A stretch of 64,000 bases of DNA from Rutidosis leptorrhynchoides (lineage: Eukaryota; Streptophyta; Magnoliopsida; Asterales; Asteraceae): contig NC_092341.1 of assembly GCF_046630445.1 (NCBI RefSeq), forward strand, positions 218,517,501-218,581,500. The letters run 5' to 3'. Within the stretch, counting starts at the first letter, position 1. Every line of letters begins with the position of its first letter. The translations under genes and the position numbers were made by a program. Positions 49,272-60,623 of the stretch are shown here, piece after piece. The notes under the pieces are model-generated. The model had not been told where the DNA came from. It saw nothing but the letters and a program-made list of their open reading frames with translations, and searched no databases.

Positions 49272-51704
49272 TCACTTCCATTGTAGGATTTCCAGTTGTT
49301 GGAGTAAACCAGAAGGTCTCTGATGCTTGGCTTTAACCTTCGAGCAAGTCAAACACTTACCAACATAAGTCGCAACGTCCTTCTTAAGATTCGGCCACCA
49401 ATACTGTTCCTTAAGGTCGTGGTACATTTTGCCCGCTCCAGGATGAATTGAATATCTCGATTTGTGTGCTTCATCAAGTATAAGGTTCCGTAGATCTCCA
49501 TAACGAGGTACCCAAATTCTTCCGGCATAACATCGGAGTCCAGTATCTCTAACCTCGAATCGAGAGATAAGTATGTTCAAATGTTCATGAGATATATTCT
49601 CCTCCTTGAGAGCCTCATCTTGGGCTACTCGGATCTGATTGTTGAGGTTCGAATGGATGGTGATGTTCAGAGCCCGAACGTGAAGAGGTACCGTCCTCTC
49701 CTTTCGACTCAAAGCGTCAGCTACAACATTGGCCTTGCCAGGGTGATAACGGAGTTCACAATTGTAGTCGTTAAGCATCTCGATCCATCGACGCTGTCTC
49801 ATATTCAGTTGCTTCTGATCGAAGATGTGTTGAAGACTCTTGTGATCGGTGAAGATAGTGCTCTTAGTTCCATACAAATAGTGTCTCCATAATTTGAGCG
49901 CGAAGACAACGGCTCCAAGTTCGAGATCGTGAGTTATGTAGTTCTGCTCATGAATCTTCAATTGTCGGGATGCATAGGCAATAACCTTTGATCTTTGCAT
50001 CAATACGCAACCAAATCCATTCTTCGATGCATCGCAATAAACAACAAAGTCGTCACTGCCTTCAGGGAGTGATAAAATAGGTGCGGAGATTAACTTCTTC
50101 TTCAAGGTTTGAAATGCTGATTCGTGTGCGGGTTCCCAAATGAACTTCTTTCCCTTATGAGTCAGCGCGGTCAAAGGACGCGCAATCAGAGAGAAACCTT
50201 CGATAAACCTTCGGTAATAACCGGCGAGACCTAGGAATTGGCGAATATGAGTCGGAGTGGTGGGGGTTTTCCACTTGTTGATAGCTTCAATCTTCGCGGG
50301 ATCAACTTTGATACCCTGGTCGCTCACAACATGACCCAGAAATTGTACTTCTTTCAACCAAAATTCGCACTTGGAGAATTTAGCGTAAAGTTGCTCTTGT
50401 CTTAAGAGTTCAAGCACTAATCGGAGGTGTTGCTCATGTTCTTCTCCGCTTTTGGAGTAGATGGGGATATCATCTATGAAGACGATAACAAACTTGTCCA
50501 AGTATGGCTTGCAGACACGATTCATGAGGTCCATAAATACGGCAGGTGCATTGGTCAATCCGAATGGCATTACGAGAAATTCATAATGACCATAGCGTGT
50601 CCTAAATGCAGTCTTCATCACGTCACTCTCTTTCACCCTCAACTGGTGATAACCGGATCGCAAATTGATCTTAGAGTAAACGCTCGATCCTTGCAGCTGA
50701 TCAAAAAGATCGTCAATTCGTGGTAGTGGATACCGATTATTGATTGTCAATTTGTTGAGTTCACGGTAGTCGATGCACATACGGAAGGATCCATCCTTCT
50801 TCTTCACAAACAAAATAGGTGCGCCCCACGGCGAAGAACTTGGTTGAATAAACCCTCGATCTAGGAGTTCCTGTAGTTGGCTTTGTAACTCTTGCATCTC
50901 GGAAGGTGCAAGTCGGTATGGTGCGCGAGCTACAGGTGCAGCTCCTGGCACTAAATCGATCTGAAATTCCACTGCCCTCGGTGGTGGTAATCCTGGTAAC
51001 TCCTCTGGAAAGACATCAGGAAACTCGTTCACAATCCGTACGTCGTTCACACTCTTCAGCTCGGTTTCTACCGTTTTCACATGTGCTAGGATAGCAAAAC
51101 GTCCCTTCTTCATAATCTTTTGTGCCTTCACGCAACTAATGAGGTTCAGCTTCGACGTACATCTCTCCCCATAGATAATCAGCGGCTCGCCATCTCCTTG
51201 TGGTATACGAAGAGCTTTATCTCCACAAATAATATCGACCCTTACTTTGGTCAACCAATCCATACCGACGATCACGTCAAAACTTCCCAGTTTGATAGGT
51301 ATCAAGTCAATTTCGAAATTCGCACCAACTATATTAATAATAGCCCCTCGGCCAATTTGGTCAACCTTTTCAAGTTTACCGTTGGCTACCTCGACAAGCA
51401 TACTTTCTTTTAAAGGGACTAATGACCAATTTATCTTATCACAGAAGTGTCTACATACATAACTTCTATCGGCACCGGTATCAAATAGGACAGAAGCTAA
51501 AAGATTGTTGATAGTGAATATACCTGTCACCAAGTCGGGGTTCTCGCGTGCATCCCTTGCATTAACATTAAAAGCTCTACCTCGCGGTGGTCCGCCGTCC
51601 TTTCGCTTGTCGGGGCACTCATTCCTGAAGTGACCCGTCTTTCCGCATCCGTAGCACTTCTTCGGCCCGGTGGGATTTGCCCTTGCATTCAAAGTTGTGA
51701 CCTT
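49272..51704 (-). pseudogene. pol: Element C pol: second zinc knuckle, protease, RT, RNase H, integrase N-terminus
   Basis: Starts right after the TGA that ends the gag frame. [15 protein letters not shown] zinc knuckle; protease [12 protein letters not shown] and [10 protein letters not shown] with [31 protein letters not shown] and FIDD (followed by IPIYSK, where L is usual before IYSK); RNase H with [13 protein letters not shown] and [14 protein letters not shown]; integrase HHCC ([10 protein letters not shown] ... [11 protein letters not shown]). It ends in TGA at 49272-49274 within QWK/ER, where relatives have Trp (TGG). Confidence 0.9.
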
Positions 51705-52646
51705 TCAATCCTTGCCTATATGTCCAGACCATTGGCACTTCTCACAAACTACGTTACAATACCTAGTGTGGTGTTTGTAACACCTCTTGCATTGCGGTAG
51801 GGTACCTTTGTAGTTCGGGTTGGAGCTTGTGCCGGGTTTGGGATTTCCACCGTTGTTGTGTCTCTTAGCGGGGGTTTGATCGTAGTTTCTCCCCCTGTTA
51901 TTGTTGTTGTTGTAATTGTGATTGTTGTCCCATTTCCTCTTTTCGCTACTCCCAGCCTCAAACTTAGCCTTCTCCGGCTCATCAATAAGAATCTGATTCA
52001 TGAGAGTATGCGCCATGCGCATTGCTTCGGGAACATTCGGTGGTTTGGACGATGTGACGTTTCCTTTGATGGACTTAGGGAGTCCCCAAAAGTATCTCTC
52101 CATACGCTTGAATTCCGGAGTGACCATTGTCGGACACATAAGAGCTAACTCAAGAAACCTCCTGTTGTAACCATTAAGGTCGTTCCCAACGGCCTTTAAC
52201 TGCATGAATTCCATTTTCATCTTCTGAATTTCGGTTCTCGGACAGTACTCATCAATCATAGCAGCTTTGAATTCCTCCCATGGCGTAGCATACGCCTCAT
52301 CAATGCCCTTCGCTTGAGCTAACGTGTTCCACCACGTTAGCGCGCCGTCAGATAGCGTGCAAGATGCAAACTTGGTCTTGTTGTCCTCCGAACAGTTGCT
52401 AACTCGGAATACTGATTCAAGCTTTTCGAACCATCTGGTGAGACCAACCGATCCCTTGGTTCCACTGAAGTTATGCGGTTTGTAGCTCTGGAATTCCTTG
52501 TAAGTACACCCATTTCGAACGGGTGGGATAACCGGTGGTGGTGGCGGTGGAGCTTGGAGATTTCTTTCAGCTAGGGCTGCAGCGACCCGTTCGTTGATCA
52601 TGTCCTCAATCTGGGCGGCGGTAGGTGTGGATCTTCCGTTGGCCAT
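51705..52646 (-). pseudogene. gag: Element C gag
   Basis: 313 aa from ATG at 52646 (MANGRSTPTAAQIEDMINERV). A Pro-run is at about residues 32-42; the gag domain holds CTYKEFQSYKPHNFSG, GALTWWNTLAQ and EFKAAMIDEYCPRTE. An Asn/basic linker precedes a zinc-finger-like region, CKRCYKHHTRYCNVVCEKC. The frame ends in TGA (51705-51707) exactly where the last Cys of a CX2CX4HX4C knuckle (CEKCQWSGHIGKD) is expected, and pol follows in frame. So the stop probably arose by mutation of a Cys codon and destroys both the knuckle and the link to pol. Confidence 0.85.
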
Positions 52647-52911
52647 GGTATTCTAAACAAACATTTTGACTCAAGTCAAAATCTAGTATGCAAATAGTAA
52701 TAATACAGTATATAGTAATCAACATGGAATCAAAACATCTCATGTTATTAAATAACGCATCTAGGTACAAATACCACAGAATCATCGTACAGTAATGTAA
52801 ATAGAACATCGTGCAAGAATTAAATAACGCAAAGTTCCATTCATTAATAATAATAAGTTTCATACATCTGACTAAGTCCGTACAATACATGAGTAATACA
52901 ATAAACTACAA

Positions 52912-53820
52912 CTAGATTACATATCGAAATCTAAATACAAAAGTCCTACGGTGAAGGCGGGTGAACTGCTCCTCGAGCTCAGTGACTCGAGCTCGGAGAG
53001 TCTCAATCTCCCTCATCAGTTCCTTGTTAGAGGGAGCTGGTGGGGCAGGCGGTGCAGGTGGGGCGGGTGGTGCGGGTGGTGCTGATGTAGATGGTCCGGC
53101 TCCGGATGTAGACGGTACGTCCCTAGATGTAAGTGGTCCGTATCTAAATAGAGGTGGTACGGTTCCAGGAATAGTCAATACGTAACGGGGAACCTTACAT
53201 ATCTGTGGGTCGGCAGGGTATGGCACAACTCGTTTACGAGCAGTAACCCTACGGCGATGACCAAATGTGTCAGTAAAAGCGCGACCTCCATTCACCCCTG
53301 GAATGACGGTGCCGTCGAAATGGTACCGCTTCTTCGGCGGGGTGGAGGGTGCCTGAATAGGTCTATGAGCAGGATCCTCATCATCGCTGGAGTCGTCTGA
53401 TGATGAAGAATCGGCGGATGATGAGTCATCCGAATCGTGTGGTGGTGATACTGGTGGCTGAGCTGGTAATCCGAAGCGTCCGAAGGTGGCCAACAGCTGT
53501 CTGTGTCTGCCTGGCGGAATCACGACTAAACGTCCGTCGGGAGTGTGTCGGCAAGGCGTGCGCATGTGGTTACGAAACGGCCCTTCCCCGAACTCCGCGG
53601 GGATCTCAATACCACCAATGCGGGGCTGTGATCTTGAGGGTCCGGGAGCAGACACTGGAGCGGGTGCACTAGTACCAGCTCCGGAAGTAGAAGCGCCGGG
53701 ATCACTAGTGGGTGTCGGGGCCGGTGTATCGGCAGTAGCAGCAGCATGTGTAGCAGTAGGTAGGGCGACGGGGTCTGAGTCTGTACTGCCCGAAACGCTA
53801 GCAGGTGGTACATCCGACAT
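52912..53820 (-). CDS. Element C extra ORF ahead of gag: Pro/Ser-rich acidic protein with C-terminal coiled coil, unknown function
   Basis: Intact ORF of 302 aa if started at the ATG at 53820 (MSDVPPASVSGSTDS); the frame is open from 53847. The N-terminal third is Ala/Thr/Pro/Ser-rich. A middle segment begins GGIEIPAEFGEGPFRNH and continues with GRLVVIPPGRHRQLLATFG. An acidic Asp/Ser tract sits at about residues 135-152, then a basic segment (FGHRRRVTARKRVVPYP), APP repeats, and a final heptad-like helix ELMREIETLRARVTELEEQF. I recognise no family. It lies between the primer-binding site and gag, in sense orientation, in a different frame from gag and 265 bp upstream of it. Element B has different extra ORFs at the same place; in D the site is present but decayed. 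Confidence 0.65.
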   Translation of the reverse strand: MSDVPPASVSGSTDSDPVALPTATHAAATADTPAPTPTSDPGASTSGAGTSAPAPVSAPGPSRSQPRIGGIEIPAEFGEGPFRNHMRTPCRHTPDGRLVVIPPGRHRQLLATFGRFGLPAQPPVSPPHDSDDSSSADSSSSDDSSDDEDPAHRPIQAPSTPPKKRYHFDGTVIPGVNGGRAFTDTFGHRRRVTARKRVVPYPADPQICKVPRYVLTIPGTVPPLFRYGPLTSRDVPSTSGAGPSTSAPPAPPAPPAPPAPPAPSNKELMREIETLRARVTELEEQFTRLHRRTFVFRFRYVI

Positions 53821-53944
53821 CTGAACAAGGAAAAATAAATTTTCCATGTCAGTAAGTCATAAAGCAAGCACGTATTAGGCCAACAGTTTAAATCATGTAT
53901 AACAGTAACTAGTATGGCAATAACAGCAATTCGTATGAAAGTAG

Positions 53945-54045
53945 CATGCAATCAAAAGCAAGTAGCATCATGCAGTAGTGATATCATGTAGTAGCATACG
54001 GCATATAGCAGAAAAAGTAAGCAGCAGCATGCAGTAAGTTCAGCG
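53945..54045 (-). repeat. CATGCAGTAG-type repeats in the C leader
   Basis: GCATGCAATC, ATCATGCAGTAG and GCATGCAGTAAG, homologous to the cluster in the D leader. Confidence 0.55.
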
Positions 54046-54139
54046 GAAACAAGTAAACTAGCAAGTTGTAGATTAGTCCTATTAGTGAATCCTACTCGGG
54101 TCGGTCTTAGACTCACTAATGCATCTTAATTCCCTACAA

Positions 54140-54156
54140 CCAATGCTCTGATACCA
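54140..54156 (-). other. Element C primer-binding site
   Basis: On the minus strand TGGTATCAGAGCATTGG, two bases after the LTR end; complementary to initiator Met-tRNA. Confidence 0.85.
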
Positions 54157-54158
54157 AA

Positions 54159-57060
54159 TGTGATGCCCCGTACAAAACCATCGTATACGAATCATCAACA
54201 ACAGGATCATTACAAGGTCAAGTACTACATGTGTTTTCAAAAAGAGCTTGCATTCAATAATAAAGTGATGTCTAAACCAACATCGAATGTTTTACAATCC
54301 AAAAGTAGGCTTCACTAAGTAGAAGCAAATAATAAGTGTATGTGACCACAACGGTCGTTACAAGTCATAGTTCAAAAGTACGAAAGTTTGAATGCAAAAT
54401 AAAGTAGTTCATGCATTGTCAACTCTAAGCAGTGGGTGTCTACAGCACAACAAGTACACAGCGGAAGTAAACCTTACGCACCTGAGAAAAACATGCTTAA
54501 AATGTCAACACAACGGTTGGTGAGCTATATTTTAAGTATAACAGTAATGTAAGTAGGCCATGAGATTTCAGTGCTACAACGAGCGTTTCAAAAGTATGTA
54601 AAAGTATATGCTTAACCGTGGACACTTGGTAACTAACTTAACGTTTATACCCCCTGAAAGTACACTTGGCAAGTGCATATGATTACGAAGTATTAATCAC
54701 TCGTTAAATGCTAGCGCGACTAGCCCGAGTGGGGATGTCAAACCCTATGGATCCATATCTAAGATTCGCGTTCACGGTTCAAAAACCAATGATTAAACGT
54801 TACCGAGCTAAAGGGAATGTTTATGCCGTTGTATAACCCACACATATATAAGTTTTTAAGTACTCGTGCCTAGTATGTAAAACATGAAACGTGCATGTAT
54901 TCTCAGTCCAAAATAGTTAAAGTAAAAAGGGATGCTATAACTCACAATGATAATGTAGTCGTAAAGTCGGTTCGGAAAAGGTGTGCAAGTAATCGGTCCG
55001 AAGGTCCTCAACCTAAGTCAAATAGTACTAAGTCAGTAAATCGTCTGAATAGGTTTAAAAGTATGTAAATAAGGTCTTATGGGTCATCATCATTCATCAT
55101 CAAACAAAAGGCGTAAAGTAAGTTTCGTTCATGAAAGTAGTTTACAACAAAGGCCGAGTTCGGTCAGTCACCACGGCCTCTACACCTACTGAAATAGGGT
55201 GAGACCAGTGGCCATGGCTCTGTATATGAGTCCTTTAAGTGTGGTAAAATTTACAGAAGCAAACTCATCTTTGTTTGACCGTGGTGACGGTCTAAGTGCG
55301 AGTAGGTCAGAAATTTCTGCACAACGTTAAAAGGACATAGTGATGATCGGAGGGCCATAAATCCTAAACCGTAACTCGGATTAAGACGAGTCCTATATGA
55401 AAAGTTATCTACACGAACTGAGATATCTGAAAATCAAGGTTACAGTAGCCCAGGTGTATTGGTCTGTTACAGAAACCAGAAAAACAGAAACTATAACAGA
55501 AAACAGAAAAATAAATGGACATAGTGACGCTCGGAGGGCCATAGATTCTAAACCGTAACTCGGATTAAGACGAGTCTTATATGAAAAGTTATCTACTCGA
55601 AAAGTTCTATCTAAAAATCATGGTCTCAGTAGCCTAGGTCTACTGGTCTGTTACAGAAACAGCAGGTCAGTAGGTTTTGGACAGAAACAGTAAAACAGTA
55701 AGCAGAGAACAGGAAAGCAGAAAATAATGGGTTCCGGTGAGTTTGGTTCTTGATGTTCATCATGGTTCTCATCCTTGATGCCTATAGCTTCAAGTGTACA
55801 ATTCATTGATGTGTTTACATCATTTTTACCATGGTTTGACCATCATAACCCAAGTGCAAGTCTCGGTAAAGTCATTAAGTTGAATCATAAGTATTAACAC
55901 TTGAATCTTTACTTTAGTGAAACCATAAGTTACAAAACTTTGATTATCAACTAGTAAAGTGTAATTAAAGTGCAAGAATGATAGTGATAAACTAAATAAA
56001 CAAGCAACAAGTTCATGAGTTTCATACTTTTAAAGATTCAAGCCTAGGTCTTGATCTTTAGAAAGTAAACTTTAAGTTTACTAACATGAATGCATGTATG
56101 ATTTTTAGAACTTATGAACTTTAAATCTTTAAAACACTAATTGTAGAACCATAAACTAGAAAGTTTAGATTCTTTGTTCTTGGTTCTTTACAACAAAAGA
56201 TGAAAGTAACCAAGATTAGATGAAGATATAAGTTAGAAAACTTTATCCTTAACATCAATAAATAACTAGTAAGTAAACATTAAACAAGAACAAGTAACGA
56301 AACTAGTAATATGATGATGAATGTTGTGGTTCTTAAGAGAGAAAGAGAAGAGAAAATAGTTCATGTTACTTACAAAGTAGAGAGAAAAATGAGAGAAAGA
56401 GAAGTAGCAAAAGTGAAGTGTGTGTAAATGTGAGAGAATACTAGTAAATAAGTAGCAACAAAATTTGAAAATGGAACCCCCCCCCCCCCCCCCCCCCCCC
56501 AATTCCCCTAAAGTGGATGGCCAAAATGGTCTAACGGAAGGGTCAAAATGCATTTTTCCATGTATGGGGAGAAGGTGTTTGTGTGGAATGGGAAAAGCTA
56601 AGTGCATGTGGGAATATTTACTAGCATGCTTAAGTGTTTATTATTAGTTTAAGCTAGCTATTCCAAGATTTATTTTAACAAATTACTTAGCATAACATTG
56701 GGCTTCTAGTAGTCCAACAAGGGGAGTAGGGTGGGCTTATAAGTCCAATATCATGAGTCCATTAACTTTGCCAAGCCCAAGTTCAAGTATTTAACAAATA
56801 AATCCAATTAAAGCCCAAGTAACTAACTAATCACCATAGTTAATTAAAATGATTAATAAAATTAATCATGAATGTAAATAATACTTGAAAATATTATTCG
56901 TGTAAGTTCCGGGTGTCACAAAGAAGTTTCGGGCATTAAAGAATCAAGTACGGGCAATCATGGCAACAAGTAAATGTAATAACATACATTCGTTTAAATC
57001 ACACGTATTAATAATAATAATTACTAATAAATAAACGTTGGAAAATCCATGGTCGTTACA
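54159..57060 (-). repeat. Element C 5' (right) LTR
   Basis: 2902 bp copy of 45275-48161. The poly-C run at about 56477-56500 is about 24 long, the largest difference between the two LTRs. Confidence 0.92.
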
Positions 57061-59270
57061 TAAAACGTAAAAAGCGCATGTATTCTCAGTCCCAAAAATA
57101 GTAAAAGTGGTAAAAAGGGATGCTATAACTCACAGTGATAAAAGCGGTAAAGTTGGTAATGAAAGTACGCAAGTAGTAAGTCGGTCCGAAAGGTCGTCAA
57201 CCTAAATCAAGGGTTACTAGGTCAGTAGGTTGTCTTTATAAATTCTAATAGTGCATAAAATAAGTTTAAGTGTCATCATCATCATCATTCATCATCATAA
57301 AAGCTAAGTAAGTTCGACAAGAATAGAGATCGAACCAATAGGCTGACTTCGGTCAGCTGCTACAACCTCTACGTAAATCGAAAAGACGCATAGTCAGTGG
57401 ATATGGCTCCGTATGTGAGTCCCCTAACAGCTGACCAATTTTCAGAACCTAACTCGTCTTCGTTTGACCGTGGCGACGGTTTAAGTGCGAGTAGGTCAGA
57501 AATTTCAGCACAACGTTAATAGGGTATAGTGACTCTCGGAGGGCCATAAATCCTAAACCGTAACTCGGATTAAGACGAGGCCTAAACGGAAAATCATCTA
57601 CTCGAACCGAACTAACTGAAAATCAACTTTCCAGTAGCCCAGGTGGCCTGATCAGATACAAAAAACAGTAGGTAAGTGCTCCGGTGGGGTTCTTAGTGCT
57701 TGATGCTCATCACGGTTCTCATCCTTGATGCTTGTAGCTTCAAGTGTACAACTCGTTGATGGTTTAGCATCACTTTTGACCAAGATTCACCATCAATACA
57801 CAATATGTTAAGACCAAGTAAGAACACAACTCATTCATGAGTCTTAGATGGATGATGAACCAAGGTTACATCATATCCTTAGTCTTAACACAATTTCAAT
57901 TCACAATAACAACTAAAGTTACAATCTTTACATTAATTCAACAAGTATAAGCACAATCCAAGTCTAAAGAGGTGATGGAACCCTAAGCTAGAGAGCTTGG
58001 ATCCATTTCACACAAGTTACAAGGTTGCAAAGCCAGAAAGCTTGAACCTTTAAGTGTTCTTGAAGATCTTGAAGCATAAAGCTTGGATCTTTAAGATATA
58101 TGAAGATAACAAACACAAGTTTGAATCTTTTTCACAAAACAACATGATCAAAGCAAAAAGAACTTAGATCTAACAAAAAGATATGAAGATCCAAGCTAGA
58201 AAGCTTGCATCTTGATTGTTCTTGAAGATCTTGAAGCATAAAGCTTGGATCTTGAAGATGCATGAAGATTACAAACAAAAGTTTGAATCTTTACCATAAA
58301 ATAGAAAGATTAAAGTATAAAAGAAGTAGATCTACAAAAGATATGAAGATTCAAGCTAAAAAGCTTGAATCTTCCATGTTCTTGAAAGATTCATGCTTGA
58401 ATCAACAAGATATAAGTAAGATCAAAGCTAAAAGGAACTTTGATCTCCATAAAATGATGATGATGATCATGAATTTGAAAAGAAAAAGAAGAAGGAAAAG
58501 AAGACTTACAAGTAATGCTAGAAAGGAAAGAAAGAAAGAAAGAACAAGTGTGCGAAAAACCAAAATGATCAAGTGTGAAAATGAGGGACTAAAGGCTAGT
58601 ATTTATAGGCAAATAAAATGACATGGATTGATGACATGGCACCCCTTGGTGCCGTGATTTTGAGGGGAGGGGGAGGGGGAGGGAGACACCATGTTGCTTT
58701 ATGGATCATGGTTGTCTAAAGTGTGTTCTTATGCTAGAATCCTAAGTGACCATATGGATAATCCTTATCCATTATGCTAGTATGACTCATTAATTAATTA
58801 ATTTATTATTTATTTATTATTATGGGTCACTAGTGATAATACTTGGGCTAATTAATTGGGTCACTAGCTAGAGTAGGGTGGGCTTGAGCCCAACAAGGTA
58901 GAAAGTCCAACAAGACTAACTATTGGGCTTTAGCAATTAAATAAATAAAATTAAGCATCCAAAAGCCCAGGTAATTATTATTATAAAATAATAATTAATA
59001 TTTCGCAGTCCAAAAGTTCCGGTTCCGACAAAAGTCAAACGTGCGCGCAGTCCGCGGTTTATTCGTAACGGCAAGTAACACTAACGGTTATAAAGCATCC
59101 AATGGACAAGTTAAGCATTCCACATACACCAAGGCATGTTTTTAAGCATATATGAATATAAAACACGTGTGCCAAGGTTTCGGAGTAATAAAGTAACACA
59201 GTACGCACAAATACGCAGTTTCGCTAAAATACAAGGCATAAAAGCAAGTCGAAAAAGTCGGGTCGTTACA

Positions 59271-59549
59271 CTTATACTGAAATAAATAAAAATAAAATAA
59301 AACTAAGAAATTACATTCTGTTTCTTATCACATTGTCCTTATTTTTGTGTTTAAAACTTAAAAGAATGGCGAAGTGAAAGACATTATATAAAGACAAATG
59401 ATAGAAGTACCAGTAGATTAAACGAGTTCCAAATACAAAAGTGACAACTTCAAACTTCAGACCGCTCCTAATACAATCTTCGGCGTTCTTCTCTGGGTAC
59501 TAGGTTTCCCGCACGGAGTCGAAGACCTTGAAAGTTTGACTAATATAGT

Positions 59550-59595
<46 letters not shown>

Positions 59596-59670
59596 GAATT
59601 GAAGTGTGTGTAAAAATGGATGACAAAAGCTCCTTAAATAAGCAAATTTATCCTGGCATACGGCTGGAAG
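59271..59670. other. Unclassified spacer right of element D
   Basis: No ORF that I would defend. It holds a GA run (59555-59592). Read on the minus strand it is TATTTAAGG, a CT run, then a mixed-composition stretch, which is what a plant promoter and 5' UTR could look like, but no coding exon can be shown. Confidence 0.4.
59555..59592. repeat. GA dinucleotide microsatellite
   Basis: About 19 uninterrupted GA units. Confidence 0.9.
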
Positions 59671-60623
59671 TGAGACGACCCGTCCTAATCCATAAGGACG
59701 AATACAATAACATATGATTACATTGCGAGGTATTTGACCTCTATATGACACATTTTACAAACATTGCATTCATTTATAAAGACAAACTTTCATTTCATCA
59801 AAAGTAGATAGGCATGCATACCATTTCATAATATTCAACTATAAATGACATAGGTCTGTCATTTGCTTAATCATAATCTTTAATGAACTTAATGACTTGA
59901 ATGCAACATCTTTGAAATATGCCATGAATGACTCCAAGTAATATCTTTAAAATGAGCAAATGCACAGCGGAAGAATTCTTTCAATCATGAGAATAAACAC
60001 GCTTTCAAGTGTCAACCAAAAGGTTGGTGAGTTCATTATTTTATCATAAACAATCATTTTCATCATTTTAATAGACCACAAGATTTTCAGATATATAATT
60101 GTACACGTAACCCGAGTACAAAATAACACGCGTAACTGGCGAATTAAAAATCATTCATATGGTGAACACTTGATAACCGAACTAACAAGATGCATATAGA
60201 ATATCCCCATCATTCCGGGACTCTCATCGAACATGATAATCGAAGTACTAAAGGATTCGTAACCCGAATGGGACGTGTCGAGGTCCACAGATCTATCTTT
60301 AGGATTCGCGTCAATTGGTGGCAATTATCATAAACACCAATTCTTAGGCTACCAAGCTAAAAAGGGGCATATTCGATTTCGATAATCCAACCATAGAATG
60401 TAGTTTAGATTACTTGTGTCTATTTCGTAAAACATTTATAAAAGCAGCGCATGTATTCCCAATCCCAAAAATATAATAAAAGGGAGAAATGAAACTCACA
60501 ATACTGTATTTCGTAGTAGAAATACAATATGATGGCATTGAACAAGTGCAAGGTTGGCCTCAGATTCACGAACCTATATTAAATATATATATTTATATGT
60601 TGGTCAATATCTGTCTAACAATT
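59671..60623 (-). mobile_element. Partial LTR F (Ty3/gypsy type)
   Basis: Begins TGAGACGACCCGTCC on the plus strand. It carries the shared modules in minus orientation: GAGAATAAACACGCTTTCAAGTGTCAACC...GGTTGGTGAG (about 59990), GCGCATGTATTCCCAATCCC (about 60447) and ATTCACGAACCTATA (about 60562). It is broken off at 60623 by a second, similar LTR. Confidence 0.65.

Larger units (their letters stand above)
45275..57060 (-). mobile_element. Element C: complete Ty3/gypsy retrotransposon nested in element D
   Basis: LTRs at 45275-48161 (3') and 54159-57060 (5'), on the plus strand TGTGATGCCCCG...GGTCGTTACA. Target duplication TAAAA. The order on the minus strand is primer-binding site, extra ORF, gag, protease, RT, RNase H, integrase, polypurine region. 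Gag-pol (52646-48198) is one frame interrupted by five stops, with no frameshift found. The LTRs look about 98-99% alike. LTR ends and leader resemble element D, so C and D are related families. Confidence 0.93.
33754..59270 (-). mobile_element. Element D: degenerate Ty3/gypsy element, host to solo LTR E and element C
   Basis: LTRs on the plus strand read TGTGA(T/C)GCC(T/C)CGTAC...GGTCGTTACA: left (3') LTR 33754-39346 including E, right (5') LTR 44519-59270 including C. Target duplication CTTAT (33749-33753 and 59271-59275). After removing insertions each LTR is about 2.95 kb, and the pair differ by roughly 1-2.5% in segments I compared. The internal region 39347-44518 keeps a primer-binding site, a polypurine signature and fragments of integrase and protease, but I find no reverse transcriptase. 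It therefore looks non-autonomous. Confidence 0.88.
44519..59270 (-). repeat. Element D 5' (right) LTR, split by element C
   Basis: LTR sequence at 44519-45274 and 57061-59270; the TAAAA at 45270-45274 is duplicated at 57061-57065 by the insertion of C. It ends CGGGTCGTTACA at 59270. Confidence 0.87.

Noticed and set aside
53526-53951. Minus-strand ORF of 141 codons overlapping the extra ORF of element C
   Set aside because: It overlaps the longer, better-composed ORF in another frame; no features of its own.
59500-59751. Minus-strand ORF of 83 codons with Ser/Leu run
   Set aside because: The run is the GA/CT microsatellite and the ORF crosses the LTR boundary at 59671.
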